Origin: Guadua angustifolia | Lineage: Eukaryota; Streptophyta; Magnoliopsida; Poales; Poaceae | DNA length: 64,000 bases | Assembly (NCBI GenBank): GCA_036346375.1 | Contig: CM070520.1 | Span: 51,168,198 to 51,232,197 of the forward strand | Direction of reading: 5' to 3' | Shown: positions 10,590 to 22,362 of the stretch, one piece after another | Layout of the letters: each line of letters opens with the position of its first letter | Position numbering within the stretch: position 1 is the stretch's first letter | Notes under the pieces: model-generated | Databases searched by the model: none | The model's input: the letters and a program-made list of their open reading frames with translations, nothing else | Told to the model about the DNA's origin: nothing | Translations under genes and position numbers: made by a program

Positions 10590-12867
10590 TGCAATCTTGG
10601 CATGTCAAAAGTAGAAATCAGCTAGATGTCCATCTTTCTGACAGAAGATGCAAGAATATTTCACCTTACTAGAAGCTGAAGCTGCAGGAATGGCTACCTT
10701 CTCATCAGAAATCCTTTGGACAACAACAGCTAGCCAAAACAATGTGGTACTAGACCTAGGTGCAATCACAATCTCTACATTCTTAGAGCCACAAACAATA
10801 GTAAGAGGATGTGCTCGAACGTGCTCCAAAAAATCAAACCCTAGACCCTGATTGAATCTACTGATTTTGAATTGGTCCAAGATGAGATTGAATTTCTTCT
10901 TGCTTTCAACAAACTTCTCAAGAGTGCTCATGAGGTACTTACACTCTTAATAGAGAGAGGCACAAAAGGAACAGGTGGAAGATGATGGTGAAGAACAAGA
11001 AACAGAAGAACAAATAGCCCATGCATATCTCTCCCTATGCACGGCTACTTCAACCTTAAGGGCCTTACAAGAAATGCACTCAGTATTTCTAATTCTAGAA
11101 CTCTGGGCCTCAAACCTTTTCCTAAACTCTTCATTTATCCCATCAATATTCCGCTCAACCTCAACACATCTAGCACAAACATCATGTGAGGTGCTTAGCC
11201 AAGTTAACACACTTGACATTCAAAGCATCATTGTCAAGTTTTAGTTGCCTACATCTCTCACATGGGCTGATTGAGTTCTTAGAAATAAATTATTCAAGTT
11301 TATCATTTCTAGCAGAAAGCTTCCTAAAATGAGTAGTCATGGTATCAATTTCAGCCACCAATTTAGAACAATTATCACATGATACACAAGTAGTAGCATG
11401 AGAATGACTAGCATCAACAGAAATATCATTAGAAGTGCTAAAGCTAGTATTCTTCACTCTAAGAACCTTAACTTCAGAAAGCACACTATCATACAAGGTT
11501 CTTAGGTTCTCTAACTTCATAATCAAGGCATCACAAAGAGAACACCATCAGTGCCACGGGAGAGACTAGATCTAAGTGAAGTAAGCTCTCATGACAAGCT
11601 ACCTACACCCTTCTCGAGCTCCATACATCTAGCTCTAGCTCTAGCATAGAATTTTTCTACCTTGCAGAAAGCATCATTAAGCTTATCATAGGTAGGTACC
11701 TCATCAGACTCGCTGTAGAGGTTGTCGTCGCTGATGTTGTTCTCGTAGGCCAAGAAGTAGATGTTGGTGAAGTTGTCACTGCCATTAGTCTTCTCTTGCG
11801 GATCATTCTCTTCATCATCATTGCTCTAAGTCTAGGTGTCGAAGAGAGGGATATCGTCAAGCATGGCAAGGACGCAGTGGAAGAGTTTCTTGTTCTTGGA
11901 GAAATTATGGTACTTTTTCTCACACGCGGGATCCCGAGCTAGAGCCTTCTTGTTATAGATCTTATCGAGGTTGTCATTCTTTTCAGCACCACCGTAATCA
12001 TTCTTGCCCTTCTCTAGCTTGTAGCAATTTGTCCAAATGTGGTTGGGGCCACCACACTTGAAGTGATAGATTCACTTCTCTTCCTCTCTCTCTTACCCTC
12101 TTATATGTATAGGAGAATTTTTTGACTAGGAGAACAATCTCATTTTCTAGATACCTATCCAGTTGCTCATCACTCATCTCACAAAGAGCTAAGAGAGAAA
12201 CACAAAAGGAAATCTCATAAGTAGTGGGATCAATGACCAAAGCCATCGACTGTGACTTTGTCTTACATGAGACGACATCAATCTCATGAGTCTTAAGTTG
12301 AGAATAAAGCCCGTCAAGAGTCAAAGTCAACAGATCAGTGGTATCCTTGAAGGAAGTCACCTTCATATCCCAAACACAAAGATCAAGCACCGTGAGAAAA
12401 TGCTGAGCATTTTTCGAGTCAAAGTATGTGGTACCTCCAGCATGGAGATCACTCATCTTTGTGAACTTCCCAAAGAACTCATACAAGGACTTTCCAACGT
12501 GTTTCTCAAACTTGTTGTAGCCACATTTGAATTGATCTTGTCTTAATGTTTTGATCTAGGTGGTTCTCTCATAGAAGGCATCGAGAGTCACCCAGATCTG
12601 GTGAGCAGATCGAAGATGAAAGATTCTATCATACTCACTACGACTAAGGCCCTGTATGAGAATGTCCATTACCTTAGCATTTACCTCAACGTCAATAATC
12701 TTTGTGGCATTGACGTTCTTATGGACAGGAACCTCATATAGGAGCTTCACCTTCTACCAGATTGAAAATCCCTGAGTAGTAATGCATGACTCCATCCAAG
12801 ATTTCCAAAAAGGATAACCCGCCCTAGAGAATATTGGAGGCTTGGTGGAATTCTTGTCCATCGCCAT
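10590..12867 (-). pseudogene. copia gag with UBN2-type domain and zinc-knuckle remnants
   Basis: The start MAMDKNS is at 12867, just downstream of the primer site. A block with KVMDILIQGLSRSEYDRIF follows, then a UBN2-like gag segment (TYFDSKNAQHFLTVLDL near 12420; YSQLKTHEIDVVSCKTKS near 12280). Next comes a knuckle HFKCGGPNHIWTNC near 12040, where the first Cys of C-x2-C-x4-H-x4-C is lost. A Ser/Asp-rich and coiled-coil-like region follows, and finally a second knuckle CIFCQKDGHL near 10640. This order is that of SIRE-clade gag proteins, which package retrotransposon RNA. Stops and frameshifts break it at many points. Confidence 0.7.
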
Positions 12868-12910
12868 AACTCTTGAGATCAGTCAAGATATAAAAATAGC
12901 AAAACCTAAC

Positions 12911-12921
12911 TCTGATACCAA
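12911..12921 (-). promoter_or_regulatory. primer binding site (initiator tRNA-Met type)
   Basis: The minus-strand sequence TGGTATCAGAG follows the LTR end CCTACA by two bases, the usual priming site of copia elements. Confidence 0.8.
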
Positions 12922-12922
12922 T

Positions 12923-13992
12923 TGTAGGACATAAAACAGTGACTAGAGGGGGTGAATAGGAGCTAAATAAAATTTATCTCAAAAAATTCAGACACTTCTC
13001 TAACTAAAAAGAGTATGTTGGATGAACAGTGAAATCATGATGAATAGTAAAAATAGGTTGGATAATCAATAAAATCAAGGTGAATAGTAAAACGACACGA
13101 GTTTAAATCCAAGAATTGATGTATCTTTTGATTGGATAATCGAAAACTCGTGAAACTTTGTATATATCGTCCTATAGATGTTAGGAACCTATTCCAACCA
13201 TCAATCACAAGGAATGACATCAAAGTTTTGACCTTTTTTCAATCTAAGAAAGGTTGCACTAAATCGGGCAAAAACCAAAAACTTTATCCTGAGCTTGCTC
13301 ATGAGGATTTGATGATCAAGATGACTCCCACATGTCACAAAAAGTAAGGACAACAAGGAAACAACTCTCAAACAAGTAAGAACATGATCTACCAAAAAAT
13401 CTTTATCTTCTCAAGCAAAAAAGATTGTTTTTGCAAAAAATCTAGAAGAGTTGCATCTTGGCTAGATAATTGGGATACGATCTATAGAAAATTCATTCAA
13501 CAATCATTCATTCTTGGTGACACAAGAACAATAGAGAAAGAAATCAAAGAGAGATCAAATCTTTAAAGGGAAGGGCAACCAAATGAGCAAAAACTTGATC
13601 ACGAAAATGATTTCTATTTCTTCATGAGAATAATGGTTATAAAGCCTTAGAACCAGGTGGGTAAAGCTCGAAAGAGCATGAGAAAATCAAAATCCTTCTC
13701 ACAAACCCTAAAACCCTTAGAGAGAGGCATCCCTTTACACTTTTATTTATAGCCTACTCAAGGCAATCTCCACCCTTCAATGACTTCCTTAGCCCATAAA
13801 AAACCTCATCAATGGCTGGGATTAACTCCCTTACTCATACATGGGCTAACCCAAAATCTAACGAAATAACGGGTTTTGGCACACACTTGCACGCTTCTCA
13901 AAGCACCACTAACTTAACTATTACTACATCCACGAATCCTTGAACCAATGATCCTCCTTCGCTTGAGTAGGGTTTAAGTTAGTATCTCTACA
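12923..13992 (-). repeat. 5' LTR of the SIRE-like copia remnant
   Basis: On the minus strand the LTR starts TGTAGAGATACTAAC at 13992 and ends GTCCTACA at 12923, with the terminal inversion TGTAG/CTACA, for 1070 bases. The 3' partner LTR is not present in the window. Confidence 0.7.
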
Positions 13993-15800
13993 ATTAGTGA
14001 TGAATCTAAGATAAAAATAGAGGTGGGCTAAAAAAATTAGGTTAAATTGGGACAAATATGTTAAACAGTTTACGTTGTATTCTCATTGGTTCGAGTGTCA
14101 ACTACCAGTAGTTCATTATTTGAGAAATATTCGTGCAATATTCGCTTGTCAAACTTTTAAAAATCTATCAACAAGTTAACACCAATAAATCAAATAAACC
14201 AGCTATTGTCTCTTTCAACCCATTGATATATTTAAAATTGATAAAAAATAATATATTAGAAGAGGGGCTAATATTGTTTATTTGTTGTCACGGTCGATCC
14301 ACTCAACCATTTAAACATTCGCCAACTCACACTATGCCACTTTCACAATCTGCTCACTGTTGCCAGAGTGGGTTGTACGTTGCCACACGCCAGCTCCCCG
14401 ACATCCACTCGATGTCCTTATTGTGCTCTCACAATCGCCGACTCCCAACGACGTGCATCAAATGCCCCCTACTCGATGGGCTGCTATATCCTCGCGAAGG
14501 AGAAGAGTCAAGTCACCTCCTTCTCTCCCTATGGTCTCTGCATGCATCGAGGGTTCAATCCAATTTCACAAGCAATAATCAAAGTTACCAATTGCAAAAT
14601 TAGGCATTCAACAAGAAATGGCCCACAAAGCCATATGGTCTAAAATATAGCTCACTACCCAGGAAAGTTTTTTTCCCTCTAAACGTGCCTAAGTGTGTGT
14701 ATATTCACCGTTAATATACCAAAAAATGAGCGTCCTTACTAAAGAGGGTACATAGGATCCGACAGCTAGAGGGTGGGCTCGAGCCCTACTGAGCCTACCT
14801 GTTGGATACGCCACTATCTTCAATCCATTTGTCATCTCGGTTTGCAGCAACTCCCTAGTCTCAATCATCTTCTAGCATCACCTTGTCCATCTAGACCTCA
14901 GCTCTCCTAGTCTAGTCCCAGTCTCCTCCGCCTCACCATGACCTAGCTCTGAGGACCTGTAACCATCTCAGACAAGCAAAATATCACATAGTATTGCTCA
15001 ACATAATATACAATATGTACTTTGCTGACTAGTCACATATCTAAGGATCTCATCTTATGTCACAACCACTTAAAGGTGCCTCGACCACTTAAAACTACAA
15101 CCACTGAAGAGTGTCCCGACCACTTAAGGTCACAACTATTGAACCATTGAAGAGTGCTCCGACCAGTCAAACATCTACAGGTTCCATCTTGGATCATTTA
15201 GGATGTGATCACTTTAATCCACAATCCTTTTATGGCATGACCTCGTTACTCAAATTGTTCAAAACCAAAGCAAACTTATTTCAAACTCAGTGAATAAAGA
15301 TGGAAATTGCTAAATAGAACTTGAGTGTTTTTTTTGTGAGCACTAGATTTTTTATCTATTAGATATTACTTTATAATCCATGTTGTGCTTTATCATTTTG
15401 ACTTTGTGATTCATGTTTTTGTTTGTTATGTTCCTTATAGTTTATTTTGTTCCTATTTTTCTAAAAATTGTCACATTAGTTTTTACACAATTTAATTTGT
15501 GTAAAACTAGGACATAATTTATGTAAATAGGTCATACAGAAAAAGAATAATCTTTTTTAAAAATATCACATTATTTTGTACATAATTTAATTTATGTAAA
15601 ACTAATATATAATTGATGTAAAAATTCCATGTAAAAAGAATAATATTCCTCATCTAATACTTAAAATATAAAGTACTCTTTGATAAAATAGTATTCAAAT
15701 GGGAGGAGAGGAGACAAATTTAATTTCATATATTGGATCTACATCCGAAAGCTCAAATTGAGTGCTATTTAGCGGGAAAAAAGAAAACACTGTAGTTCTT
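13993..15800. other. intergenic DNA without a recognised gene
   Basis: The stretch is AT-rich with one moderately GC-rich patch around 14280-14560. That patch gives overlapping frames on the plus strand (up to 156 residues) with no recognisable domain. Around 15060-15170 short motifs such as CGACCACTTAA recur. I found no splice-consistent gene model. Confidence 0.3.
15465..15655. repeat. short AT-rich direct duplication
   Basis: A unit containing TTTAATTTGTGTAAAACTA (near 15490) is repeated as TTTAATTTATGTAAAACTA (near 15586), about 100 bases apart. Both are followed by a GAAAAAGAATAAT-like end. Confidence 0.5.
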
Positions 15801-15809
15801 CTTACACAA

Positions 15810-16002
15810 TCTCTACTAATATAAAGCAAGAGTTTCTTCCTGCGTCATTTCATTAAAATTACCCATCTTTGCCAATGCTATTTAATTACTCAACTTTGCC
15901 ACTGCTCTTTAATTACCCACCTTTGTCACTGTTAGTGCTCTTTGCAAATAAACTTTTTATCGTAAATTAAATTTTCGTTGTAACACACGAGTACATAGCT
16001 AG
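15810..16002 (+). mobile_element. short non-autonomous Helitron
   Basis: The element starts TCTCTACTAATATAAAGC and ends CGAGTACATAGCTAG. It is flanked by A on the left and T on the right, so it fits the Helitron rule of insertion between A and T with a 5' TC and a 3' CTAG. The 3' segment TTCGTTGTAACACACGAG resembles the usual grass Helitron end. It is 193 bp long and carries no gene. The same end is found at the equivalent site upstream of the duplicated SDR gene (30882). Confidence 0.65.
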
Positions 16003-16259
16003 TCTCAATAAAGTTAAGCTCCTAATTCGCAAAAAGAGAATGCAACATGATGCAACTTTCTCCGTGTGGGCCGTAGGAAAAACAAAAATGGATTGCAGTT
16101 GCAGGGACACGGGCAGCCCATGGGTCGCCTTCTCCTCCCACCACAATTCTCACCACCTGCAACTCGCTCGCCGCCGCTATCTTTCTATCTCTAGAGAGGT
16201 CGCACGTGTAGACGACATGCACAGCCACATACTGACTATCGAAAGCGAAGGAGGAGGCG

Positions 16260-18398
16260 ATGGGGCTCTGGGGCTGGCCGTGGGGACGACGGCGAGGGCC
16301 GTCAGGCTTCGGCGCGGCGTCCACCGCCGAGGAGGTCACAGCCGGCTTGGACGCCAGCCACCTGACGGTCATCGTCACAGGTTTCTTTCCGCTAGTATTG
16401 TTCGTTGTTACAGCTGCACACGAACAGCCATGAATGGAGCAAACTGAAAAGGCCGTGAAAAATTGCAAAACAAGCTGAAACTCTCACACGAATGCCGAGT
16501 GCGAAGTCTAATTTCTTATTCCCTTATCGGCAACTTGCTGAGTAAAAGCACAAACATGAATTAATGTTATGCATTTGAATCCTGTAGATGACTGGGTTAA
16601 TGAACCATTTGGTCCTTCAACTTTCACACAAGGGCCATTTTGGTCCCTCAAATTTCGTAACGGGCGATGTAATTTTAGTTTTTTTAGGCCGATAAGAACT
16701 TTGCTTGTATTATTCGAGTTCAAGCTTATAATAAAAGTTGCATTCTTTTGATAAAAAAATGCTTAATTTTGCAACAGAGGTTCACTGAATAAGTAGTACA
16801 GAAAATTTCATTTATCGTGGTTAACAAGACAATTTCTGTCCTTCAGATTACAATACAGGGGGCATAGGGGTTGACCCTACTAGTCGTCGTAGTCGATATC
16901 CTTCTTTTACTCTTTCGATTAACACGTCCATCGTTTGATATACAGGAGCAACAAATGGCATTGGAAAGGAGACAGCCAGGGTTTTTGCACTAAGGGGAGC
17001 AAAAGTAATCATGCCAACAAGGACACTGGAGAGTGGCATGAAGGTAAAAGAGAACCTTGCTGATCAGATTCCAAGCTCAAAGCTGCATGTCATGGAGATG
17101 GATCTGAGTTCCCTTGACTCCGTCCGCAGCTTCGCGCGTTCCTTTAACTCGTCTCATAAGCGTCTCAACGTGCTCATGTATGTATCAGCATCACTGACAT
17201 ATTGCACATGTTCAGGAGAATCGCAAGATGCATGCACTGACATGGTCATTTGCTCTGGTTCTCTGAAGAAACAATGCAGGGATAATGGCTTGCCCTTTCC
17301 AGCTATCCAGGGATGGGATTGAGCTGCAATTCGCAACGAATCATGTCGGTAAGTATTATATATTTATGCTTAAATATAAACAAGACTTTTACTTAACCAT
17401 CATTCATGTAAAGACCATCGTGCTTGATGCCCATGATCTTGTACTGGCACCATCATTCATGTAAACTTCAGAGGATTTGCTATGCTGATGTTGACTGAGT
17501 TGAGCTGAGATGCTGCAGTTGTGTCAGTTCAGGGCTTATTTTGTTGAATTTGACCTTGCATACAGGCCATTTCTTGCTTACAAAACTTCTAATTGACAAG
17601 ATGAAATCGACTGCCAGAGAGACTGGTGTTCAGGGCAGGATTATAAACGTATCTTCTGTCGCACATAAAAGAAGTGACGGTTCATGCTTTGATCTGAACA
17701 AGCTAAACAATAAGTCTAGGTCAGCAATATGGTATTCCTTATTGATTTTCTTTACATGAACTCAACATAAGAGGTTGAAATTTTTTCTTCATATTGCATC
17801 GCAAAATTTACAGGTACAATCCGTTCATTGCATATTCACATTCCAAATTAGCCAACATATTCCATGCAAATGAGCTAGCCAGGTGTTTTCAGGTCTGCAA
17901 TCTTTCGCATTTCTGTTATTCATGATGATTGCTGAATTAACCCCCTGCAAAAATAGAAAGAATGGGTTTCTTTGGGCAAATTCATGTATAAGCAAATGAA
18001 CCCGAGTAGTCGTTGAAACACACTCGCAATAAAATGTTGTGTTGAGTCTGTTTCATAAAAAGAATGCTGTGTTGATTAATTGTTTTTTATCTGAGCCTGA
18101 TGAAGTAATAGTGCACAATAGGGTCAAAAATATTGCATGGTACCCTCCGAAGCTAACACTACCTTGGTGCTGATTCAGGAAGAAGGATGTAATCTGATTG
18201 CAAATTCCCTGCATCCTGGAATAATCGTGACCAACATTGCTCGCTACGTCGCCACAAACAGTAATATCATACCAAAATGGACATCACGATTCCGGGACAA
18301 ATTTGTTCTTTTCTGCAGTGTAGTTGTAGTTTCAAACCATAACTGAATGTTCTGCAGGTGTGCTGATTTCGATTCTTTCCGCGGCAAAGCCTTTTGTG
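16260..18398 (+). pseudogene. short-chain dehydrogenase/reductase, TIC32-like, copy A, truncated
   Basis: The exons are 16260-16380, 16946-17177, 17269-17348, 17566-17719, 17814-17892, 18179-18260 and 18358-18398, all with GT-AG borders and the same phases as the intact copy B. The protein starts MGLWGWPWGRRRGPSGFGA. It carries the Rossmann cofactor motif VTGATNGIG (exons 1-2), the NNAG motif (exon 3), the catalytic Ser in INVSS (exon 4), the YSHSK catalytic Tyr/Lys (exon 5) and LHPG (exon 6). Exon 7 stops after AAKPFV, where a copia LTR begins. The last ~65 residues, encoded by the end of exon 7 and exon 8 in copy B, are missing here and are not found further downstream. The copy is thus probably non-functional, although the remaining frame is open. 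Confidence 0.85.
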
Positions 18399-19643
18399 TG
18401 TTGGAGTTAATCTGGGCTAACTAACCCCTAACCAATTCCGAAATAATAGGGGATAAACCCCACCCCATTGCGCCATGATCGGAGGGCATCTCCACTGATT
18501 GGTTGTGGTCCCAGGTCAAATGCACGCATATAAATATTGAGGACATGCCGGCCTCTCCGGATTGATCTTTGATCACAGAGAGAAGGCAAATCCTATATTC
18601 AGTTCATCAACCGATCCTAAGGCGTGTAGATTGGCTTGAAGGCCATCTCCACTGACACCATCAATCTGTCGACGGCTTCAACATTCTACATCACGGTGAA
18701 CGGCCATTGCTACACCACCCTCACCGACTCTTCTTCTCTTTCGGATTCTCATCTAATGGCATCACCGAATAACGGTATGTGTTCTAAAGTCTAATCCGCA
18801 TTATGTGTTCATGACTAGGCTTTCGGTTAATGTTGATTAATGACTGAGTAACCTAAGGATTAATACTAACATTTGGTATCAGAGCCACCTTAAGCCTAAC
18901 TTGAACCACTAAATCTTATGTTTACGATTCGGTGAATTAAGAATTAGATGAGAATGAAATTCGGGATGAACCGAATGTCTTAAGATTTAATTTTGATTCG
19001 GCTTAGTTCATAATTTATGTTTTAATGGGCTCGGGTTTTAGCATTTAGAAGGAGATGAACAAATGGGATTCGGATCAAGAACCCTAATTTTAATTCCCCA
19101 AATTCTGAAACCCTAAAAGCAAAATTTCCCCAATCGGCAAACCCTAAATTAAGAAATTAAGAGAGGGATTCAGATCTTACCTCTTGATGAACGCCCGCGC
19201 GATGCTCGATCGGTGGCCGTCGCGCCTTAGCCCGCGTAGGGGCCGTCGTCTGTGAGCCCGCGCGTTTCCGTTTCGGGCTTCATCGTTGCCGCCGCGCATT
19301 AGTTCTCGCGCACGCCGCTGCGCCTCAGATCCCGCGCGCCGGACTCCGCGCACGCCGTTGTCTTAGCCGCGTCATCGCCCTCTATCGCCGCTGCTCGTGC
19401 GCACGACTGATGTTTCCCGCTTCCGGCTAGGCCGCGCTGTTTGGTCGGGGCGTTGTTTCCTGGGCCCCTGTTTTCTGGGCCGCGCCAGCGTTGTGGGCTG
19501 TGCTGCTGCTTTGGCTGGGCCGCGTGCTATTAGGTTGATTTTGTATTCTGGATGATTAGCAAATTTTAATTTTAGTTTAGTTCAGTCATTTAATTGCTGC
19601 AATTAGCACTGTTAATTGTTATTTCCAGAGCATTAATGTTATT
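18399..19643 (+). mobile_element. copia retrotransposon 5' end inserted in SDR exon 7
   Basis: The LTR runs 18399-18871. It starts TGTTGGAGTTAATC, ends ATTAATACTAACA, and has a TATA motif (CATATAAATA) near 18528. A tRNA-Met primer site, TGGTATCAGAGCC, follows at 18873. The internal leader (18886-19643) has AT-rich then GC-rich non-coding sequence and no gag. It ends at the left arm of the large palindrome. No 3' LTR was found in the window. TTGTG at 18394-18398 would be the left target duplication, but the right one cannot be shown. Confidence 0.7.
18873..18885 (+). promoter_or_regulatory. primer binding site of the copia element
   Basis: TGGTATCAGAGCC lies one base after the LTR end, matching the 3' end complement of initiator tRNA-Met. 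Confidence 0.8.
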
Positions 19644-20281
19644 GTTTTTTTCCGCCGCCGGCCTCAGTTTTGCTATCGCGTTGTTGCCTCGTTCGCCGCC
19701 TGAGCTCTCCACCTGCGGCGAGAGCTGGTTGCACCCTCGAAGCACAGCGACTTCGGACCGCCTGGGGATCTCGCGCTATTGCCGCCCAGTTCACGGCAGA
19801 GCCACCGCAGAAGTGCCGTCCTCCTGCTCCACGCCGGCCGCCGCTCCATTTGCATGGCCGCAGTGATGTTGTCTCCTCGGGGCTCCGCGTCCGCCGCTTC
19901 TCCACGATCTGGCCAGCAGCCTTGCCGCCCTCCGCCGGTATCTTTGTTTTACCCTCCCTTTTCCGCTGGCCTCCGCCTTCCTTGTTCGTTTGGCGCGCTA
20001 CGGAGCTGGCCCCTGTTCCGTGGATTTGCTCTGCGCCAGTGACCTTAATGGTAGAAGGGTCGACGGTATCGGCAGACAAGCGGGAGGAGAAGGAATTGTA
20101 TTTTGGTTGTTGCCGATGCAATGTTACGATAAAAGTTTTGCTTCTTTTTTAGGTTGAGTTAGGACAGCCGGACGTCGAGCGGAGGGCGAGGAACCGCGGA
20201 ATGTGAGGATACGATAGCTTTTTTGCTCTGGAGTCGATTATGTTTTGTATAAGTTGTCTAAATGTGAATGTGTATTTGCAG

Positions 20282-21508
20282 ACATCTGAGTCTCTAAGGA
20301 GCAGTTGGAACAAGAAGCTCAAGGTCACAAGCCAGCATCCGTTCAAGCTGAAGACTGAGGTAAATAATTAGAAACTTTTGTTATGGTTAGGTTTTTTGGT
20401 GGGCAAGTGCAAGTCAGGTAGTAGTAGACTCTGCAGCCAAATGGCACATAAGTCTAATATATTGGATGATGTGCGAATCACCGTGTGAAACATCTATCAT
20501 ATCACTGAAATATATTAGCATAGGAGAAGTGCACTGATGTTGTATTTTCAAAATTGAAATTGAAATACATTAGGTTAAATTGATACTGTAGAGACGACAA
20601 ATGAGATTGGGTGTTTTTCTATGAGATATATGTATGGTGACAATGGAATTGTGACACAGTGGGTAATCTCAGCTGTTCTACTTTCAAATAAAGTGGTGCA
20701 TTAAAATTCAATCGCATTGCCCTTTATAACAGAATAGGGGAAGGGCCAAAGAACAGCAATTTATTCAAAAAGTACAGGAAATGCTTGAGGAGGAAGAGAA
20801 GCAGCACATACATATTGCACACGGACTTCCATGGACAACAGATGAGCCTGAGGTTTGTCTAGCTTACTTTCTTAACTTTTCTTGAACACAAACCCTTTAT
20901 TGACATCTTGTTGAAAAGTTATGTTTGTTCTAATACCAGATTGGGAAAATGTTGCTTGTGTATGTTCTCATGGCAACTGCATAGTTCTTTGGAGTTTATT
21001 AGCAAAACTGACATAGTGTCAGAATTGTTTTATCAATATATTTGCAAAATTTCGTTTACCTAATTTCCTTTGGAATCACAGTGATGGAAAATTGGTTTTC
21101 AGTTAACAAGTGATATGTATTGACTCTGTATCTCTGTTTCTACCAGTGCTTGATAAAGCCACCCGTCAAAGAAACCACTGAGCCCATTGACCTTGTTCTC
21201 CACAGTGATGTGCGTGCAGTTGAATGTGCTGAATTCGATCAATATGTAAGCCAGCTTACAAACTCATTATATATAAGGTGTGAATGAGGTCTTTTCTCAA
21301 CAGAAATGAGTGTTACTTATTACATCTATTTTATCATGCCTGTTTGAGAATTTAGGTATCAGAGAGGAACATGCTCGCTGAGCAATTAAGATTGCAGAGG
21401 GAGTGGCAACAGAAGTTGGAGGAGGAAGAAATGGTAAGGCAGCTCAGAAACAGCTTGTTCCTAAGCGCAGCCAATGCCGTATTTTGATAGTCCATTGTAT
21501 GCGAAAAG
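20282..21508 (+). pseudogene. TPX2: TPX2 gene fragment, left arm
   Basis: Four exons are recognisable: 20282-20359 (with SQHPFKLKTE), 20733-20852 (NRGRAKEQQF...GLPWTTDEPE), 21147-21245 (PPVKETTEPIDLVLHSDVRA) and 21356-21508 (SERNMLAEQLRLQREWQQKL). Introns are GT-AG. The blocks match the C-terminal half of plant TPX2, a microtubule-binding spindle assembly factor that activates Aurora kinase. In the last exon a base is missing from the run after RQLR and another from the run before the GCGCAG stretch. The frame therefore leaves the expected KQLVPKAQPMPYFD and stops at 21485-21487. Exon sequence ends at a GT donor and the next exon is absent, so only part of the gene was captured. Confidence 0.75.
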
Positions 21509-21527
21509 GTGAACATCTAGTTTCTAA

Positions 21528-21778
21528 AGAGAGTTCTTTTTCACGGTGCACTAGAATAAATATGGGCCGTTCATTTCTTTTGATCCAAAGGTTAAAAGTC
21601 GGTCTTGATCTGATTATACTACCATACGTAGTATCGTAGTAAAATCTTTGTGGAGGGTAGAAAGGTAAAAGCGTTTGAAGGCGATAGCTAACCCATAATC
21701 TTGTGGAGGGTAAAATAGTAAATCAATCACCGTTGCTCACCTTATCCTCTTGACCCATCTTCATTCAGTGTTGTCCCC
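21528..21778 (-). repeat. 250-bp repeat, copy 1 (left arm)
   Basis: The sequence runs from AGAGTTCTTTTTCACGGTGC through ATATGGGCCGTTCATTTC to CTCTTGACCCATCTTC. It is the reverse complement of 24788-25038 and 27650-27893. The end AGAGTTCTTTTACxGTGCACTA is shared with the ~200-bp MITEs at 33682 and 40517. These repeats are therefore probably members, or ends, of the same MITE family. Confidence 0.6.
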
Positions 21779-22362
21779 AAAGTGTTTTTCCTCAGGATTC
21801 AGTGGTCTGGACTAGTGCTTATTTGTCAATACTAGGTCTTATTTTCTTTCTTGGCAATTTGTGTGTTGGACTTTGGGCTTCCAGTAATCTTGTTAAGCGT
21901 AGAGTCAACCAAAATTACTGCTAATTTCCGTCTGAAATTGTTTATATCCACCTGCGTAATATGAACGTTAGGTGTTAAGAGAAAAATTTACCGATGACAT
22001 TTAACCATGCAAGTAAAGCTATTTTTTACCTGTGTAAAACTCTGTGATAGCCTAGATCTGTCTCAATATTCCATGAACTTCAACATATATGAACCGCAGA
22101 AGTACTAAAATAATGAGTACTCATTAGTAACCCATTAGTTGAAGAAATTTATGTAATTTTTCTATGGAAGGTGTAATGCATGTACCCATCTTTTTTTTGC
22201 CTATTTCGTGGAATTATGTGATTGGCCAACATGCAACATCGTGATCGAGCCATTTAGTATTTTGAACTGTGTGATAATCTTGTAATAGCTCGAAATATCT
22301 CTCCATTCCTTGCAACTGTCAACGAAAAATTGTTAAATGCAGTGATTAAATAAGAAAATATA
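21779..22362. other. palindrome arm without a recognised gene (left)
   Basis: This stretch is the mirror of about 24187-24787. Both contain shared segments such as GACTTTGGGCTTCCAGTAAT and ATTAGTAACCCA, but no coding domain. Confidence 0.5.

Larger units (their letters stand above)
10129..13992 (-). mobile_element. SIRE-like copia remnant: 5' LTR, primer site and gag, no pol
   Basis: On the minus strand the order is LTR (13992-12923), a primer binding site complementary to initiator tRNA-Met (TGGTATCAGAG at 12911-12921) and a decayed gag (12867 to about 10590). The sequence is then interrupted by the solo LTR. Protease, integrase, reverse transcriptase and RNase H are not present anywhere before the gypsy LTR at 7297. 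Pol was therefore lost by deletion, or never existed in this derivative. Confidence 0.7.

Noticed and set aside
7434..13997. ATTAG before TG at 7439 and after the copia LTR at 13992, as a target duplication of the whole copia remnant
   Set aside because: The sequence after 7438 does not match the LTR end (TGTAGGAC), so the shared pentamer is probably chance.
14133..14643. Overlapping open frames of up to 156 residues as a gene
   Set aside because: No domain, no splice context and no codon bias beyond a GC-rich patch. Several frames overlap in the same stretch.
16040..16468. Long frames on both strands across SDR exon 1 of copy A
   Set aside because: They are shadows of the GC-rich first exon. 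The duplicate region at 30902-31345 gives the same shadows.
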